Source: Labrenzia sp. CE80 (GTDB lineage: Bacteria; Pseudomonadota; Alphaproteobacteria; Rhizobiales; Stappiaceae). Taken from it: a DNA stretch of 64,000 bases. The stretch lies in NCBI RefSeq assembly GCF_009650605.1, contig NZ_WAJT01000001.1, positions 1,178,001 through 1,242,000 of the forward strand. The letters are read 5' to 3'. Shown here piece after piece: positions 1 to 7,993 of this stretch. The notes beneath the pieces are model-generated. The model was not told the DNA's origin. It saw nothing but the letters and a program-made list of their open reading frames with translations, and did not search any database. Position numbers and translations under genes: made by a program. Every line of letters begins with the position of its first letter. Position 1 is the stretch's first letter.

Positions 1-1
1 C

Positions 2-427
2 TGGAACCTTGTTCCTTACCAAGGTGGTGGCCCTGCTATGCAAGCGCTGCTTTCTGGTGATGCAGATGTCACGATGGGTTTCCCATCAGCATTGGCGCCA
101 CAGCTTGCTGCGGGCAAAGTACGCGTGCTGGCAACAGCCGGCGCTGAGCGCATCTATGACGATGTGCCGACCATGGCTGAAGTTGGGGTCGAGGGCGACG
201 TTGGGTTCATGCACCGTGTCGTGCTGACACCGTCCGATACGCCTGATGAGGTTGTCGAACAACTGACCGCTGCATTCAAGTCTTTGGCAGACGACAAAAC
301 CTTCGTACGCATGATGGGTCGCCTTGGCGAAAACGTCGATATCTTGGATGGCCCGACCTACGAAGCCATGCGTAAAGAGCAGAGCGTTGCCTATAAGGAC
401 CTCGTCGAAAAGCTGACGAGCCAGTAA
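2..427 (+). CDS. Tripartite tricarboxylate transporter (TTT) substrate-binding protein, Bug/TctC family, C-terminal part
   Basis: This is the last ~141 residues of a periplasmic Bug-family (TctC-like) binding protein; the frame is open to the left edge, so the N-terminus lies outside. The visible part begins with the family hallmark PYQGGGPA, followed by the typical GDADVTMG stretch, a region reading RVLATAGAERIYDDVPTMAE (the usual proline-threonine 'VPT..E.G' segment) and a C-terminal helical part ending KLTSQ. Family members are about 320 residues and feed TctB/TctA membrane proteins with carboxylates or related compounds; those partners are not seen downstream and may be upstream. The substrate cannot be read from this fragment. 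Confidence 0.85.
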   Translation, partial: WNLVPYQGGGPAMQALLSGDADVTMGFPSALAPQLAAGKVRVLATAGAERIYDDVPTMAEVGVEGDVGFMHRVVLTPSDTPDEVVEQLTAAFKSLADDKTFVRMMGRLGENVDILDGPTYEAMRKEQSVAYKDLVEKLTSQ

Positions 428-439
428 CCAAAAACCTGA

Positions 440-466
440 GGGGCGCGGATGTTTCCGCGTCCCTTT
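440..466 (+). terminator. Probable rho-independent terminator after the TTT binding protein
   Basis: A hairpin with arms GGGGCGCGGA (440-449) and TCCGCGTCCC (454-463), one G-T pair and a 4-base loop, is followed by TTT. It lies 13 bases after the stop codon at 427. Confidence 0.6.
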
Positions 467-890
467 GCCCCTTTAGCGTACGGACCCAAAAATGCGGCTT
501 ATTGGACGTTGAAATGGCACATTGCTGAACGGAAGCTGCTCCAGAGCAGGCTTTCTGTCCGACTTAGGGCTCTGACACTTTAGTCAAAAGCCAATTCAAC
601 GTCCTTAGTATCTTGCCAATTTGTCCCGCACTGGTTTCGCGAAAGGACTGAAATGCTCCGCATTTCCAATTCTTACGCTTCTTGTCGCCGGACAAACTGC
701 CCCAGACTAAAGCAAACGCGGTTAGGAGGCGTCTCTTGGTAATGCGCTGTAGAAGGCGGGTTTAACGCCCATGCGCATGCGATTTTTCCGCCTTTGCCGA
801 TGCGAAGTCCATAGGGCTTTCCGCGTCGAATTCATGGATTTTACAATAAAAAGACGCAGCTCAAAGCTGATATAAATAAATAATACAAGT
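467..890. other. Intergenic region without a recognisable gene
   Basis: About 420 bases between the terminator and the next gene. The open frames here are short, lack ribosome sites and do not resemble known proteins. An interrupted inverted repeat TTGTC-N4-GACAA occurs near 681-694, and the 3' end (about 840-895) is AT-rich and probably holds the promoter of the exported ABM-domain gene. Nothing else could be supported. Confidence 0.4.
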
Positions 891-904
891 ATGTGGAGGA
901 AATT

Positions 905-1720
905 ATGCATAACCTTTCTAAATCAATTACGGGAGTTGCTGCGGCGTTGCTTTTGTTCGCAAGCACGGGCGCACAGGCCGATGTTAAACTACAGGATGGC
1001 ACAATCCTGTCTGACAAGCCGACCTTCATTGTGACCTATGTTGAGACTGATGTTGCAAGCACTGATGCTGCAAAGAAATTAATCCAAGATCAGGTCGCGA
1101 ACAGCAAGTCAGAGAACGGAAACTTGCGCTTCGAAGCTGTGCAACGCATTGGGCAGGGAAATCACTTCGTTATCCTGGAAGCATGGGATGGCCCTGAGTC
1201 GCGATCCGCTCACGCTGCTTCAGACCACACCATTGCTTTCCGCAATGCACTGGAGCCGATGCTCTATGCACCCTATGATGAACGCCCGCATGTTGGTCTT
1301 GGTGCCGCTGATCCGTCAACGTTGCCCGCAGGTGACGACAAGACAATCTATGTCATCACACATGCCGACATCATTCCGCCTGAGCAGTTTGCACCTTGCG
1401 ATCGGCAGGTGGATGCCAACGGTCCTTGCGGCAACGAAATGATGACCGGACTTGCCGAATTCGGACGCACTCATGACGGCAATATGCGTTTTGATATTCT
1501 GACGCAGTCTAACCGTGGTAACCACATGAGCGTTGTTGAAATGTGGGACAGTGCGGCTTCGCAGGCAGCTCATCAGATCACACCGGAAAAGAAGGCTTTC
1601 CGCAATGAGCTGTCCGGTATTCCGGCAGCAGGTGGTGTGAATGAGGATCCGCAGTTTGTTCTCAACATGCTGACCGGCAGCCTCTATGACGAGCGCCTTT
1701 ATACGTTGATCGGAAACTAA
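905..1720 (+). CDS. Exported protein with two tandem antibiotic-biosynthesis-monooxygenase (ABM)-like domains
   Basis: The 271-residue protein starts at the ATG at 905, which has a GGAGG ribosome site at 895-899; the GTG at 893 would place that site inside the gene. Residues 1-25 form a signal peptide ending AQA, so the protein is probably periplasmic. The mature part is an internal duplication: NLRFE/NMRFD, GNHFVILEAWDG/GNHMSVVEMWDS, AFRNAL/AFRNEL and YDERPH/YDERLY recur about 130 residues apart. Each copy matches the ABM (dimeric alpha-beta barrel, quinol-monooxygenase-like) pattern, so one chain may form the barrel normally made by two. The reaction is unknown; ABM proteins include cofactor-free monooxygenases and heme-degrading enzymes. 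It is monocistronic, with its own terminator. Confidence 0.75.
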   Translation: MHNLSKSITGVAAALLLFASTGAQADVKLQDGTILSDKPTFIVTYVETDVASTDAAKKLIQDQVANSKSENGNLRFEAVQRIGQGNHFVILEAWDGPESRSAHAASDHTIAFRNALEPMLYAPYDERPHVGLGAADPSTLPAGDDKTIYVITHADIIPPEQFAPCDRQVDANGPCGNEMMTGLAEFGRTHDGNMRFDILTQSNRGNHMSVVEMWDSAASQAAHQITPEKKAFRNELSGIPAAGGVNEDPQFVLNMLTGSLYDERLYTLIGN

Positions 1721-1729
1721 TCGACGTTT

Positions 1730-1766
1730 GACCCGGGTCGTTTTGCAGCGACGGCCCGGGTCTTTG
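1730..1766 (+). terminator. Rho-independent terminator after the ABM-domain gene
   Basis: The inverted repeat GACCCGGG (1730-1737) and CCCGGGTC (about 1755-1762) encloses a partly paired loop and is followed by TTTGT. It starts 9 bases after the stop codon. Confidence 0.7.
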
Positions 1767-1805
1767 TATTAACGAATGGCAGATCGGCGAAGATAGGTAA
1801 CTCTT

Positions 1806-2861
1806 TTAGAGAGGGGTGATGCCCAGTTTCTCCGCGAGCTTGTCCAGTTGCGATTTCAGCGCTGGTGCGATGGGGATGCCAGAAGCGGAGCGTTCGCTTT
1901 TGATACGGGCAAGTCTTTCTCCTGGAAGTCTGATTTCTTCCACTCCCGGTAGTTTGGGAGATGACTTCATTTGGTCCCAAATACGATCGATGTCTGCACG
2001 GAATTTGGCCGGATCGGTGAAGGCCTTGATGTCGAGAGCAATGACGAAATGACCGGTATTAGTGGTGGTTTTGCTGTCTGCGTTGAAGTCTACCACGTCT
2101 TGTCCAAAGGCCGCGCCGTTCAAGGTTCCTGCCAAAATTCCGAAAATCAAGGCCAGGCCATAGCCTTTGGGGCCGCCAATGGGGAGAAGAAAACCTTCAG
2201 ATGCGCGGGTCGGATCGGTCAGAGGGTTGCCTTCTTTGTCTATCATCCAGCCTTCAGGGATTGTTTCGCCCCGTTGCGCCGCCGTTTTGACCTTTCCATA
2301 GGCGGCGACCGTGGTCGCCATATCCAGAACGATCGGTGGGTTTTGACCAGAGGGAACCGCGATCGCGATCGGGTTGGTGCTCAACAACATCTCAGTGCCA
2401 CCCCAGGGTGGAAGATGATTGGCGCTTCCAACTGCGACGTAAATTCCGATCATGTCCTTTTTCAGCGGCATCATCGCGTAAAGAGATGCGGGACCGGCGT
2501 GGTTCGAGTGACGCGCGCCGACCCAGCTGATGCCGGTGGTTTCCGCCTTGTTCATCGCCATCTGGGTCGCGTGATGCATCACAAGATGTCCGAGGCCGTT
2601 GTCTCCATCGAGCAGTGCGGTCGCTGTGCGCTCCTCGATAACGCGAAATTTCGGGTCGACATTCATGCCGCCAGACAAGATGCGATTGACGTACTGAGGC
2701 AATCGAAAGACGCCATGCCCATCCTGTCCGTTCAAGTCGGCTTGTGTCATTAAATCAGCTGCGACCTGGGCGTTGTATTCAGGAAAGTCGCAGGCGAGAA
2801 AACAACGTTTTATGAAGGATCTAAGAGATTCTGCTGAGATATTGGATGTTAGATTGGGCAA
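1806..2861 (-). CDS. Malate/L-lactate/ureidoglycolate dehydrogenase family protein (Ldh2 family)
   Basis: A 351-residue NAD(P)-dependent 2-hydroxyacid or imine dehydrogenase of the Ldh2/YlbC/YiaK fold, unrelated to Rossmann lactate dehydrogenases. The family catalytic segment DGHGVFRLPQY is seen at residues 47-57 (His49), followed by ATALLDGDNGLGH, GARHSNHAGPASLYA, STNPIAIAVPS and the C-terminal PIGGPKGYGLAL motif. Members act on malate, L-lactate, ureidoglycolate, 2,3-diketogulonate, sulfolactate or delta-1-piperideine-2-carboxylate; which of these applies is not decided. It is divergent from a cupin gene with only ~65 bases between the two starts, suggesting shared control. Full family length, no lesions. 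Confidence 0.85.
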   Translation of the reverse strand: MPNLTSNISAESLRSFIKRCFLACDFPEYNAQVAADLMTQADLNGQDGHGVFRLPQYVNRILSGGMNVDPKFRVIEERTATALLDGDNGLGHLVMHHATQMAMNKAETTGISWVGARHSNHAGPASLYAMMPLKKDMIGIYVAVGSANHLPPWGGTEMLLSTNPIAIAVPSGQNPPIVLDMATTVAAYGKVKTAAQRGETIPEGWMIDKEGNPLTDPTRASEGFLLPIGGPKGYGLALIFGILAGTLNGAAFGQDVVDFNADSKTTTNTGHFVIALDIKAFTDPAKFRADIDRIWDQMKSSPKLPGVEEIRLPGERLARIKSERSASGIPIAPALKSQLDKLAEKLGITPL

Positions 2862-2926
2862 AGAGTTGACTCCCTAGACGCTGCTGCTGGCAGCGGTTTT
2901 TTGATATGAAGACGAGGATCCAAGAA

Positions 2927-3331
2927 ATGACCGACGGTATTACCGTTACGTACGATGAGATTTCCCCTTTCAGCAGAGGGGATGGGGTTGAAACCCGGTT
3001 AATGGTTGGCAAGGGAAACGCGCCAGAAACGCCGTTTACCACCGGCACAACCGCGTTTCCTGCAGGCTCGGCTGCGCCTTTGCACAGCCACAACTGCGCT
3101 GAGCAAGTGACCATCCTCGAGGGGCAGGCCGATGCCATGATTGGCGGAGAAATCGTCCAGCTTGGTGCGATGGACACGACGTTCGTCCCCGCAAATGTTC
3201 CACACTACTTTCGCAATTCGGGCGCGGGCAGATTGGTGATCCTGTGGATCTATGGTGCCAGAGACGTCACGCGGACCTTCACTGATAGTGGTGAGACGGT
3301 CCCCCATATGTCTCCTAGAGATCAGGTGTGA
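2927..3331 (+). CDS. Cupin domain protein
   Basis: A 134-residue single-domain cupin. Motif 1 is visible as PLHSHNCAEQVTILEG (two His and a Glu as metal ligands) and motif 2 as FVPANVPHYFRN with the fourth ligand His. Start 2927 is preferred because GAGG lies 9 bases upstream; the ATG at 2906 has no ribosome site. Small cupins of this type serve as isomerases, dioxygenases or sensor-like auxiliary proteins in catabolic operons, and the sequence does not say which. It is divergent from the Ldh2-type dehydrogenase at 1806-2861. Confidence 0.75.
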   Translation: MTDGITVTYDEISPFSRGDGVETRLMVGKGNAPETPFTTGTTAFPAGSAAPLHSHNCAEQVTILEGQADAMIGGEIVQLGAMDTTFVPANVPHYFRNSGAGRLVILWIYGARDVTRTFTDSGETVPHMSPRDQV

Positions 3332-3410
3332 AGGTGGTGCAACGTGGCGAGGCCGGTAGTGAGCCCGTGTGTCGGACGAGGTCAGATTGTTCAACATCAG
3401 GAGGACTCGA

Positions 3411-3476
3411 ATGAAATGGTTGACCAATGCAAATCTCTTTGCAATATTGTGCGTCAATCTAATTATAGCGGTATGA
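3411..3476 (+). CDS. Candidate 21-residue hydrophobic peptide gene
   Basis: An ATG at 3411 follows a very strong ribosome site (AGGAGG, six bases before the start) and opens a 21-codon frame ending TGA at 3474-3476. The product is short and hydrophobic: it begins MKWLTN and continues with an Ala/Leu/Ile/Val-rich segment ending NLIIAV, which could span a membrane. A small hairpin with T run follows at 3512-3535. No family is recognised. The case rests only on the ribosome site and peptide character; it could instead be a chance frame or a leader peptide. Confidence 0.4.
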   Translation: MKWLTNANLFAILCVNLIIAV

Positions 3477-3511
3477 TGTTGTCTTAAAAAGCCTCATTAT
3501 TATAATTAGGT

Positions 3512-3535
3512 AGGGAATTTTTCCCTGATTTTTTG
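3512..3535 (+). terminator. Weak terminator-like hairpin
   Basis: AGGGAA (3512-3517), a three-base loop and TTCCCT (3521-3526) are followed by GATTTTTTG. The stem is only 6 bp, but the T run and position after the cupin and small peptide frame fit a terminator upstream of the GntR gene. Confidence 0.4.
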
Positions 3536-3590
3536 CTAAATCTCGATTGTCAGAATTGGAAAACCAATTAACACGAAAGCACATACGCGT

Positions 3591-4241
3591 TTGCGGTCCT
3601 GGATCGCGAACTCCGGCTTGGGCGTGGGCGCGAAGCTTCCGCCTGAACGGGACCTGTCCGGCACGCTCGGAATAAGTCGCACGGAGTTGCGCAAGGCGCT
3701 TCTGCTTCTAGAGGTGGAGGGGAGTGTGGAGCGCCGGGTGGGGAGCGGTACTTTTCTCACACGTTTGCCTGAAAAGAAGAATGACGTTTCCATTGCGGGC
3801 AGTACAGCGGCCCTGTCAGAGTGCACAGGTCCGTATGAAGCAATGATGGCGCGATTAGCCCTGGAGCCCGAACTGGCGAGAATGGCGGCACTTCATGCGA
3901 CGCCTCAACAACTGCGCAAATTACGTAGCTTGTGCGCTGACATGAAGTCGAGCCGCAACTGGACTGAATACGAGAAACTCGATGCGGCCTTTCACGACGT
4001 TGTTGCCAGTGCGTCGGGAAACTCCTTGCTTCATGAGCTCTTCAAAATTGTGAATGGGGTGAGGCTCGTGGTGGTTTGGAGGCGCTTGGATACCTCGCAA
4101 ACTGTTCCCCCGTCCGACTACCATTCCTTCGACGAGCATGACGCAATTGTCTCTGCATTGGAGCGGCGCGCAAGCGGAGATGCACGCAAGGCAATGCAGT
4201 CACATTTACAGACCACCTTGAATGCGATGACATCGGAATAG
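3591..4241 (+). CDS. GntR-family transcriptional regulator, FadR subfamily (FCD domain)
   Basis: The protein has an N-terminal winged helix-turn-helix (GAKLPPERDLSGTLGISRTELRKAL, then VERRVGSGTFLTR) and a C-terminal all-helical FCD effector domain with metal-site residues in DAAFHDVVASASGN and the final H..H pattern (EHDAIVSALERR... HLQTTL). The start is uncertain: 3591 is a TTG without a clear ribosome site, and the frame is open upstream to 3540 with only ATT/ATC as alternative starts, so the true N-terminus may be a little longer. FadR-type regulators are usually repressors released by a carboxylate from the pathway they control. Two palindromes directly downstream (4261-4274, 4325-4334) suggest it controls the Gfo/Idh operon that follows. 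Confidence 0.85.
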   Translation: MRSWIANSGLGVGAKLPPERDLSGTLGISRTELRKALLLLEVEGSVERRVGSGTFLTRLPEKKNDVSIAGSTAALSECTGPYEAMMARLALEPELARMAALHATPQQLRKLRSLCADMKSSRNWTEYEKLDAAFHDVVASASGNSLLHELFKIVNGVRLVVVWRRLDTSQTVPPSDYHSFDEHDAIVSALERRASGDARKAMQSHLQTTLNAMTSE

Positions 4242-4260
4242 CGACTTTTTATGCTGTGTA

Positions 4261-4274
4261 ATTGTTCGAACAAT
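4261..4274. promoter_or_regulatory. Palindromic operator candidate ATTGTTCGAACAAT
   Basis: A perfect 14-bp palindrome between the GntR gene and the Gfo/Idh operon. Its TTGT..ACAA arms match the usual shape of FadR-subfamily GntR sites, and a related palindrome follows at 4325. Confidence 0.6.
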
Positions 4275-4324
4275 AACTGCGAAATTGCGTCGAAAAATTA
4301 CGATATCTGATTTTTCCAGTTAAA

Positions 4325-4334
4325 TGTCCGGACA
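4325..4334. promoter_or_regulatory. Second operator candidate TGTCCGGACA
   Basis: A perfect 10-bp palindrome, 46 bases upstream of the Gfo/Idh start, sharing the TGTYCGRACA core with the site at 4261-4274. The centres are about 62 bases apart, roughly six helical turns. Confidence 0.55.
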
Positions 4335-4380
4335 AATATGATATCTCTGGTTTGAGAAAATTCAAAAACTGGAGGAATTC

Positions 4381-5454
4381 ATGAGACAGGTCGAAGCCGC
4401 TGTCATTGGTACAGGTTGGTGTGGGGGAATTCGCGCCGAGTCACTTGCGAAATCGGCGCTCGTTGACAAGCTGCACATTTGCGAAATCAAGCCCGAGCGT
4501 CTGGCGGAAGTGAAGGCTCTGACCAATCCTGCGACTGCGACGACTGACTATCAGGATATCATCAAGAACCCGGCGATCGAAGTTGTCTACATTTCGACCA
4601 CTCCGGAAGGGTCCCATTATCCCATTGCACGCGATTGCCTGAAAGCCGGGAAGCATGTGCTTCTGGAAAAGCCGATCGCACTTGAGCTTTGGGAAGCTGA
4701 TGAGCTGATTTCGATCTCTCGCAAAAACAATCTCAAGTTTACGATTGGATATTCCCAGCGCTTCAACTCGAAAATCGCCTACGCGAAAAAATCGATCACC
4801 GAGGGCAAACTCGGCAAGGTTGTCAATGTGATGGTGAGCAGACACCTGTCGCGCAATCTCGGCAAGAAAATCGCAAATCGAGTGAAACTCTCGCCTGTTG
4901 CTATGGAATCGACCCACGATCTGGATTTTGTCATGTGGCTGTTGGCCCCGGCCAAGCCAGTGAAAGTGTATTCTCAAGGAGCCTACGGTTACATGAAGGA
5001 ACTGAACGGTTCCTATGACTGTATGTGGTCAACCGTCACGATGGACGACGGAACCTTGGTTGTTGTCGGAGGTGGTTGGAACTTGCCGCCGAGCTATCCG
5101 AACTACTGCGGAACCTGGATCGAAATCACAGGCACCGAAGGAGCCCTGATCCTGGATGACACATCGCGAGACAACTGGCTGAACACGGTCGCCAATGGGA
5201 CCGAGTATCCCATGTCGACGATGCCGGGTGAGCATGTCGATCATATGTTCGCGGGTCAAATGGGTCCAGAAACGATCCACTTTCTGGAATCGGTCCTGAT
5301 GGATACTGCCCCGATGGTGGCTCCCGAACACGCGCGGATGGTGATGGAAACCTATTCTGCTGCTGATATCTCTGCCGAGGTCGGAGAGCCAATCAGCCTG
5401 CCGCTTTCAAACCATTCCCTTGCCATGCTGGCGGATATGAAAGCTGCAAAATGA
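4381..5454 (+). CDS. Gfo/Idh/MocA family NAD(P)-dependent oxidoreductase
   Basis: A 357-residue enzyme with an N-terminal Rossmann fold (VIGTGWCGGIRAES, glycine-rich loop near residue 9) and the family signature EKPIAL at about residues 97-102, followed by the alpha/beta catalytic domain containing a THDLDFVMWL segment. Such enzymes oxidise or reduce sugars, inositols, amino sugars and related polyols. The start has a strong GGAGG site ending 5 bases upstream. The stop overlaps the next gene by 4 bp (ATGA), so translation is coupled. It is the first structural gene of a four-gene operon preceded by two GntR-type palindromes. The substrate is not evident. Confidence 0.85.
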   Translation: MRQVEAAVIGTGWCGGIRAESLAKSALVDKLHICEIKPERLAEVKALTNPATATTDYQDIIKNPAIEVVYISTTPEGSHYPIARDCLKAGKHVLLEKPIALELWEADELISISRKNNLKFTIGYSQRFNSKIAYAKKSITEGKLGKVVNVMVSRHLSRNLGKKIANRVKLSPVAMESTHDLDFVMWLLAPAKPVKVYSQGAYGYMKELNGSYDCMWSTVTMDDGTLVVVGGGWNLPPSYPNYCGTWIEITGTEGALILDDTSRDNWLNTVANGTEYPMSTMPGEHVDHMFAGQMGPETIHFLESVLMDTAPMVAPEHARMVMETYSAADISAEVGEPISLPLSNHSLAMLADMKAAK

Positions 5455-6338
5455 CCCAGGCGGTCGCAGTCGTCGGTTTGGGTCAGATGGGCCGTGGAAT
5501 TGCGCGGAATCTGGATAAAGCCGGTGTGCTGGTTGCTGCTTCAGATGTGCAGGAAGAGGCATTTGAAGCCGCTGACTTTTCGGGCAATGTCTCGTTTGAT
5601 GTCGGTCAGGCTCTGGTGGACAAGGCCGACATCATCTTGTGTGTGGTCCCTTCGAGCGATGAAATCGGCCTTGCGTTACGTGGGTGCGTTGCCGGTTCAA
5701 ACCAAATCATCGTTGATTTGACCACGTCGGACCCCGCCAAGAGTCAAATTCTGGCGGGGGAGCTCGCCGCACTTGGCTTTAGCTATCTCGATGCCGCGAT
5801 GACAGGTGGGGCAGCTGGAGCCGACGCGGGAGCGCTGACATTGATGGTCGGTGGGGACGCTGAGAGTTTGGCGGCCATCCGCCCGGTGCTGGATCTAATT
5901 GCCGATCAGGTCTTCCACCTAGGTGCGGTGGGGTCCGGCCATGCAATGAAGCTGGTTCACAATATGATCCTGCACAGCAACTTCCTTGCGACTTGTGAAG
6001 GGCTGCGACTTGCCGAACGTGCCGGTCTCGATTTGAACAAAGCCGTCAACGTCTTGAACGCCGGAAATGCCCGAAGCTTCGTTAGCGAGGTGCGGTTTCC
6101 CCGCGATATTTTGAATGGCACAATGAATGCGCGATCAGTGGTGGCTAATCTTGAAAAGGATTTGGGCATGGCGATGTCATTTGCCGCCAAGATGGAGGCG
6201 TCCGTTCCCTACGGTTCAATGACGTCCAATATTTTGTCCCATGCAGTCTCCACCGGTCACGGGGCTACGGATTTCTCATGGCTCTTTCCATTGTATGAAG
6301 AGCTTGTTCAAAGTCCCGGAGATGAAGATGATCGATAG
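5451..6338 (+). CDS. NAD(P)-dependent beta-hydroxyacid dehydrogenase (3-hydroxyisobutyrate dehydrogenase family)
   Basis: A 295-residue member of the HIBADH/tartronate semialdehyde reductase family: dinucleotide-binding GLGQMGRGIARNL at the N-terminus, the substrate loop DAAMTGGAAGADAGALTLMVGG, and the catalytic lysine at about residue 167 in GHAMKLVHNMIL. Enzymes of this type interconvert beta-hydroxyacids and semialdehydes. It overlaps the Gfo/Idh gene by 4 bp and the next paralogue by about 11 bp, which marks a tightly coupled operon. It is one of three HIBADH-type genes in the window (with 6328-7191 and 24249-25109). Confidence 0.85.
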   Translation: MTQAVAVVGLGQMGRGIARNLDKAGVLVAASDVQEEAFEAADFSGNVSFDVGQALVDKADIILCVVPSSDEIGLALRGCVAGSNQIIVDLTTSDPAKSQILAGELAALGFSYLDAAMTGGAAGADAGALTLMVGGDAESLAAIRPVLDLIADQVFHLGAVGSGHAMKLVHNMILHSNFLATCEGLRLAERAGLDLNKAVNVLNAGNARSFVSEVRFPRDILNGTMNARSVVANLEKDLGMAMSFAAKMEASVPYGSMTSNILSHAVSTGHGATDFSWLFPLYEELVQSPGDEDDR

Positions 6339-7191
6339 CATCGGTGTTTTCGGTCTAGGTTTGATAGGTCAGGCTTTGGCCCATAGGCTCCTGCAGGCCG
6401 GACATCCGGTTGTGGGGTACGACCCAAATCCGGACCGAATGGCCGACCTCGAACAAGCAGGTGGGCAACCTGCCCAGGCCGGCAAGATCTGGGCTTCTAA
6501 CACGGTTCTGGCTGCGGTTTTTGATACCGACCAACTGCTGTCGGTTATTCGTTCCGCTCCTGCTGGGAGCGACGTCACGCTGGTTGCGACCAGCACTTGC
6601 GATCCCGACCGTATGCCGGAGTTAGAGGAGGAGGCCGCGAGGTATGGAATCCGCCTTCTGGAAGCGCCGCTTTCCGGAACCAGCAAAGACCTGGCCAAAG
6701 GCGATGCGGTGTTTCTCGTTGGTGGAAATGAGGCGCTGGCTAGTGCCAATGCGTGGCTGTTTTCACTGCTCGGCCGCGCCCACTATTATGTTGGCGGCAT
6801 TGGAAACGGCAATCGCGCCAAGCTCGCGATCAACCTCGTTCTCGGGCTGAATCGGGCAGCACTCGCGGAGGGGCTGGTGTTTGCGAAGGCCCTTGGCCTT
6901 CAGCCAACTGATTTTCTCGAGTTGGCGCGCAATTCTGCCGCCTATTCCGCGGTCATGGAGACCAAGGGACCTCTCATGGCGGCTCGAGACTTCAAACCCT
7001 TGGGCCGGATAGCGCAGTCGGCGAAGGACTTCAAACTTATCCGGACCCTGGCAGCCAACGCTGAGCAAGGCTTGCCTTTCGCTGAAACCTATTCGGCGAT
7101 GGTCGACGATTGCATTGCTGAAGGTGAGGGCGATATAGACAATTCAGCGATTCTGCTTGCAATCGAGAGAGCCAAGTTTCAGGGCGACTAG
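6328..7191 (+). CDS. NAD(P)-binding oxidoreductase of the 3-hydroxyisobutyrate dehydrogenase family
   Basis: A second HIBADH-like enzyme of about 287 residues. The start at 6328 is chosen because the family Rossmann sequence IGVFGLGLIGQALAHRLL begins right after it and GGAGATGA lies just upstream; the frame is open back to 6241 but that part runs through the previous gene. The substrate loop reads LEAPLSGTSKDLAKGDAVFL and the catalytic lysine is in NRAKLAINLVLGLN. It shares only fold-level similarity with its neighbour at 5451, so the two probably act on different intermediates, or form a pair with the Gfo/Idh enzyme in successive redox steps. Confidence 0.8.
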   Translation: MIDSIGVFGLGLIGQALAHRLLQAGHPVVGYDPNPDRMADLEQAGGQPAQAGKIWASNTVLAAVFDTDQLLSVIRSAPAGSDVTLVATSTCDPDRMPELEEEAARYGIRLLEAPLSGTSKDLAKGDAVFLVGGNEALASANAWLFSLLGRAHYYVGGIGNGNRAKLAINLVLGLNRAALAEGLVFAKALGLQPTDFLELARNSAAYSAVMETKGPLMAARDFKPLGRIAQSAKDFKLIRTLAANAEQGLPFAETYSAMVDDCIAEGEGDIDNSAILLAIERAKFQGD

Positions 7192-7196
7192 TTATC

Positions 7197-7976
7197 ATGG
7201 ACCAGTCAAGGGCGAGAAAAAAGCCAACCTCGTCGCGCAAGGCACCTTCCAAATACGTTGAGATCGAGAGCGCGTTGAGAGCTGAGATCGAGGGTGGTGT
7301 CTATCCGGTCGGCAGTCTTTTGCCGACAGAACATGTGCTCTGCGAACGTTTGTCAGCGAGCCGCTTCACGGTTCGGCAGGCGCTCGCGGGGCTAAAAGCT
7401 TCGGGACATATTGAGCCGCGCGCCGGGTTGGGAACGATCGTCCTTCGCGACAAGCCGCGCGAAGCGATTACTCACACCATGAGTTCTTTTGAAGACCTGC
7501 TGATTTATCCAGGTGAAACCTATCGCAAGCAGCTGGCCATTGCCGAAGAACAGCTTGCACCAACTCTTGCACACTTCCTTGGGGTTGCCTCGGGACAAAA
7601 GTGGAGCTGCTTGAAGGCAATGAGGCTCGCCAGAGGGACAGATGCACCGATCTCCTGGCTGGATGCCTACGTGAAGCCAGCGTTCGCAGACGTTCTGGAT
7701 CAGCCAAATCCAAATGGTGTTTCGATCTTGAAACAGATCGAGGAAAGACACGGCCACTTCGCGGCGAACGCTCAGGTCGAAGTCTTCGTCGGACGAATTG
7801 AGGAGGATTTGTCCGAACCTTTGCAATGCGATACCGGCGCCCCGGCCTTGATTATCTTGCGCAGATACAGGAATTCAGATGGAGAGATCTATCTGGTGAC
7901 CTATTCGGTGCATCCGGAGAGCAGGTTCTCGTTGAACTTTGAATTTGAAAAGCAGATCAACCCAGCAATAGCGTGA
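7197..7976 (+). CDS. GntR-family transcriptional regulator, HutC subfamily (UTRA domain)
   Basis: A 259-residue regulator: after a basic N-terminal tail it has the winged helix (YPVGSLLPTEHVLCERLSAS, RFTVRQALAGLKASG, then GLGTIVLRD) and, from about residue 95, a UTRA ligand-binding domain with the typical late segment APALIILRRYRNSDGE and a final YSVHPESRFSLNFEF strand. It is the last gene of the Gfo/Idh operon, five bases after the preceding stop, and it faces the end of the minus-strand TRAP/SLC13 operon. UTRA regulators respond to sugar phosphates, histidine-pathway acids or similar small ligands. Together with the FadR-type gene at 3591 it brackets the operon. Confidence 0.85.
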   Translation: MDQSRARKKPTSSRKAPSKYVEIESALRAEIEGGVYPVGSLLPTEHVLCERLSASRFTVRQALAGLKASGHIEPRAGLGTIVLRDKPREAITHTMSSFEDLLIYPGETYRKQLAIAEEQLAPTLAHFLGVASGQKWSCLKAMRLARGTDAPISWLDAYVKPAFADVLDQPNPNGVSILKQIEERHGHFAANAQVEVFVGRIEEDLSEPLQCDTGAPALIILRRYRNSDGEIYLVTYSVHPESRFSLNFEFEKQINPAIA

Positions 7977-7993
7977 TCGCATTGACACAGGCA

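Noticed and set aside
681..694. TTGTC-N4-GACAA as a further site for the regulator encoded at 3591
   Set aside because: The spacer is four bases, not two, it has only partial similarity to the TGTYCGRACA core, and it is far from any related gene.
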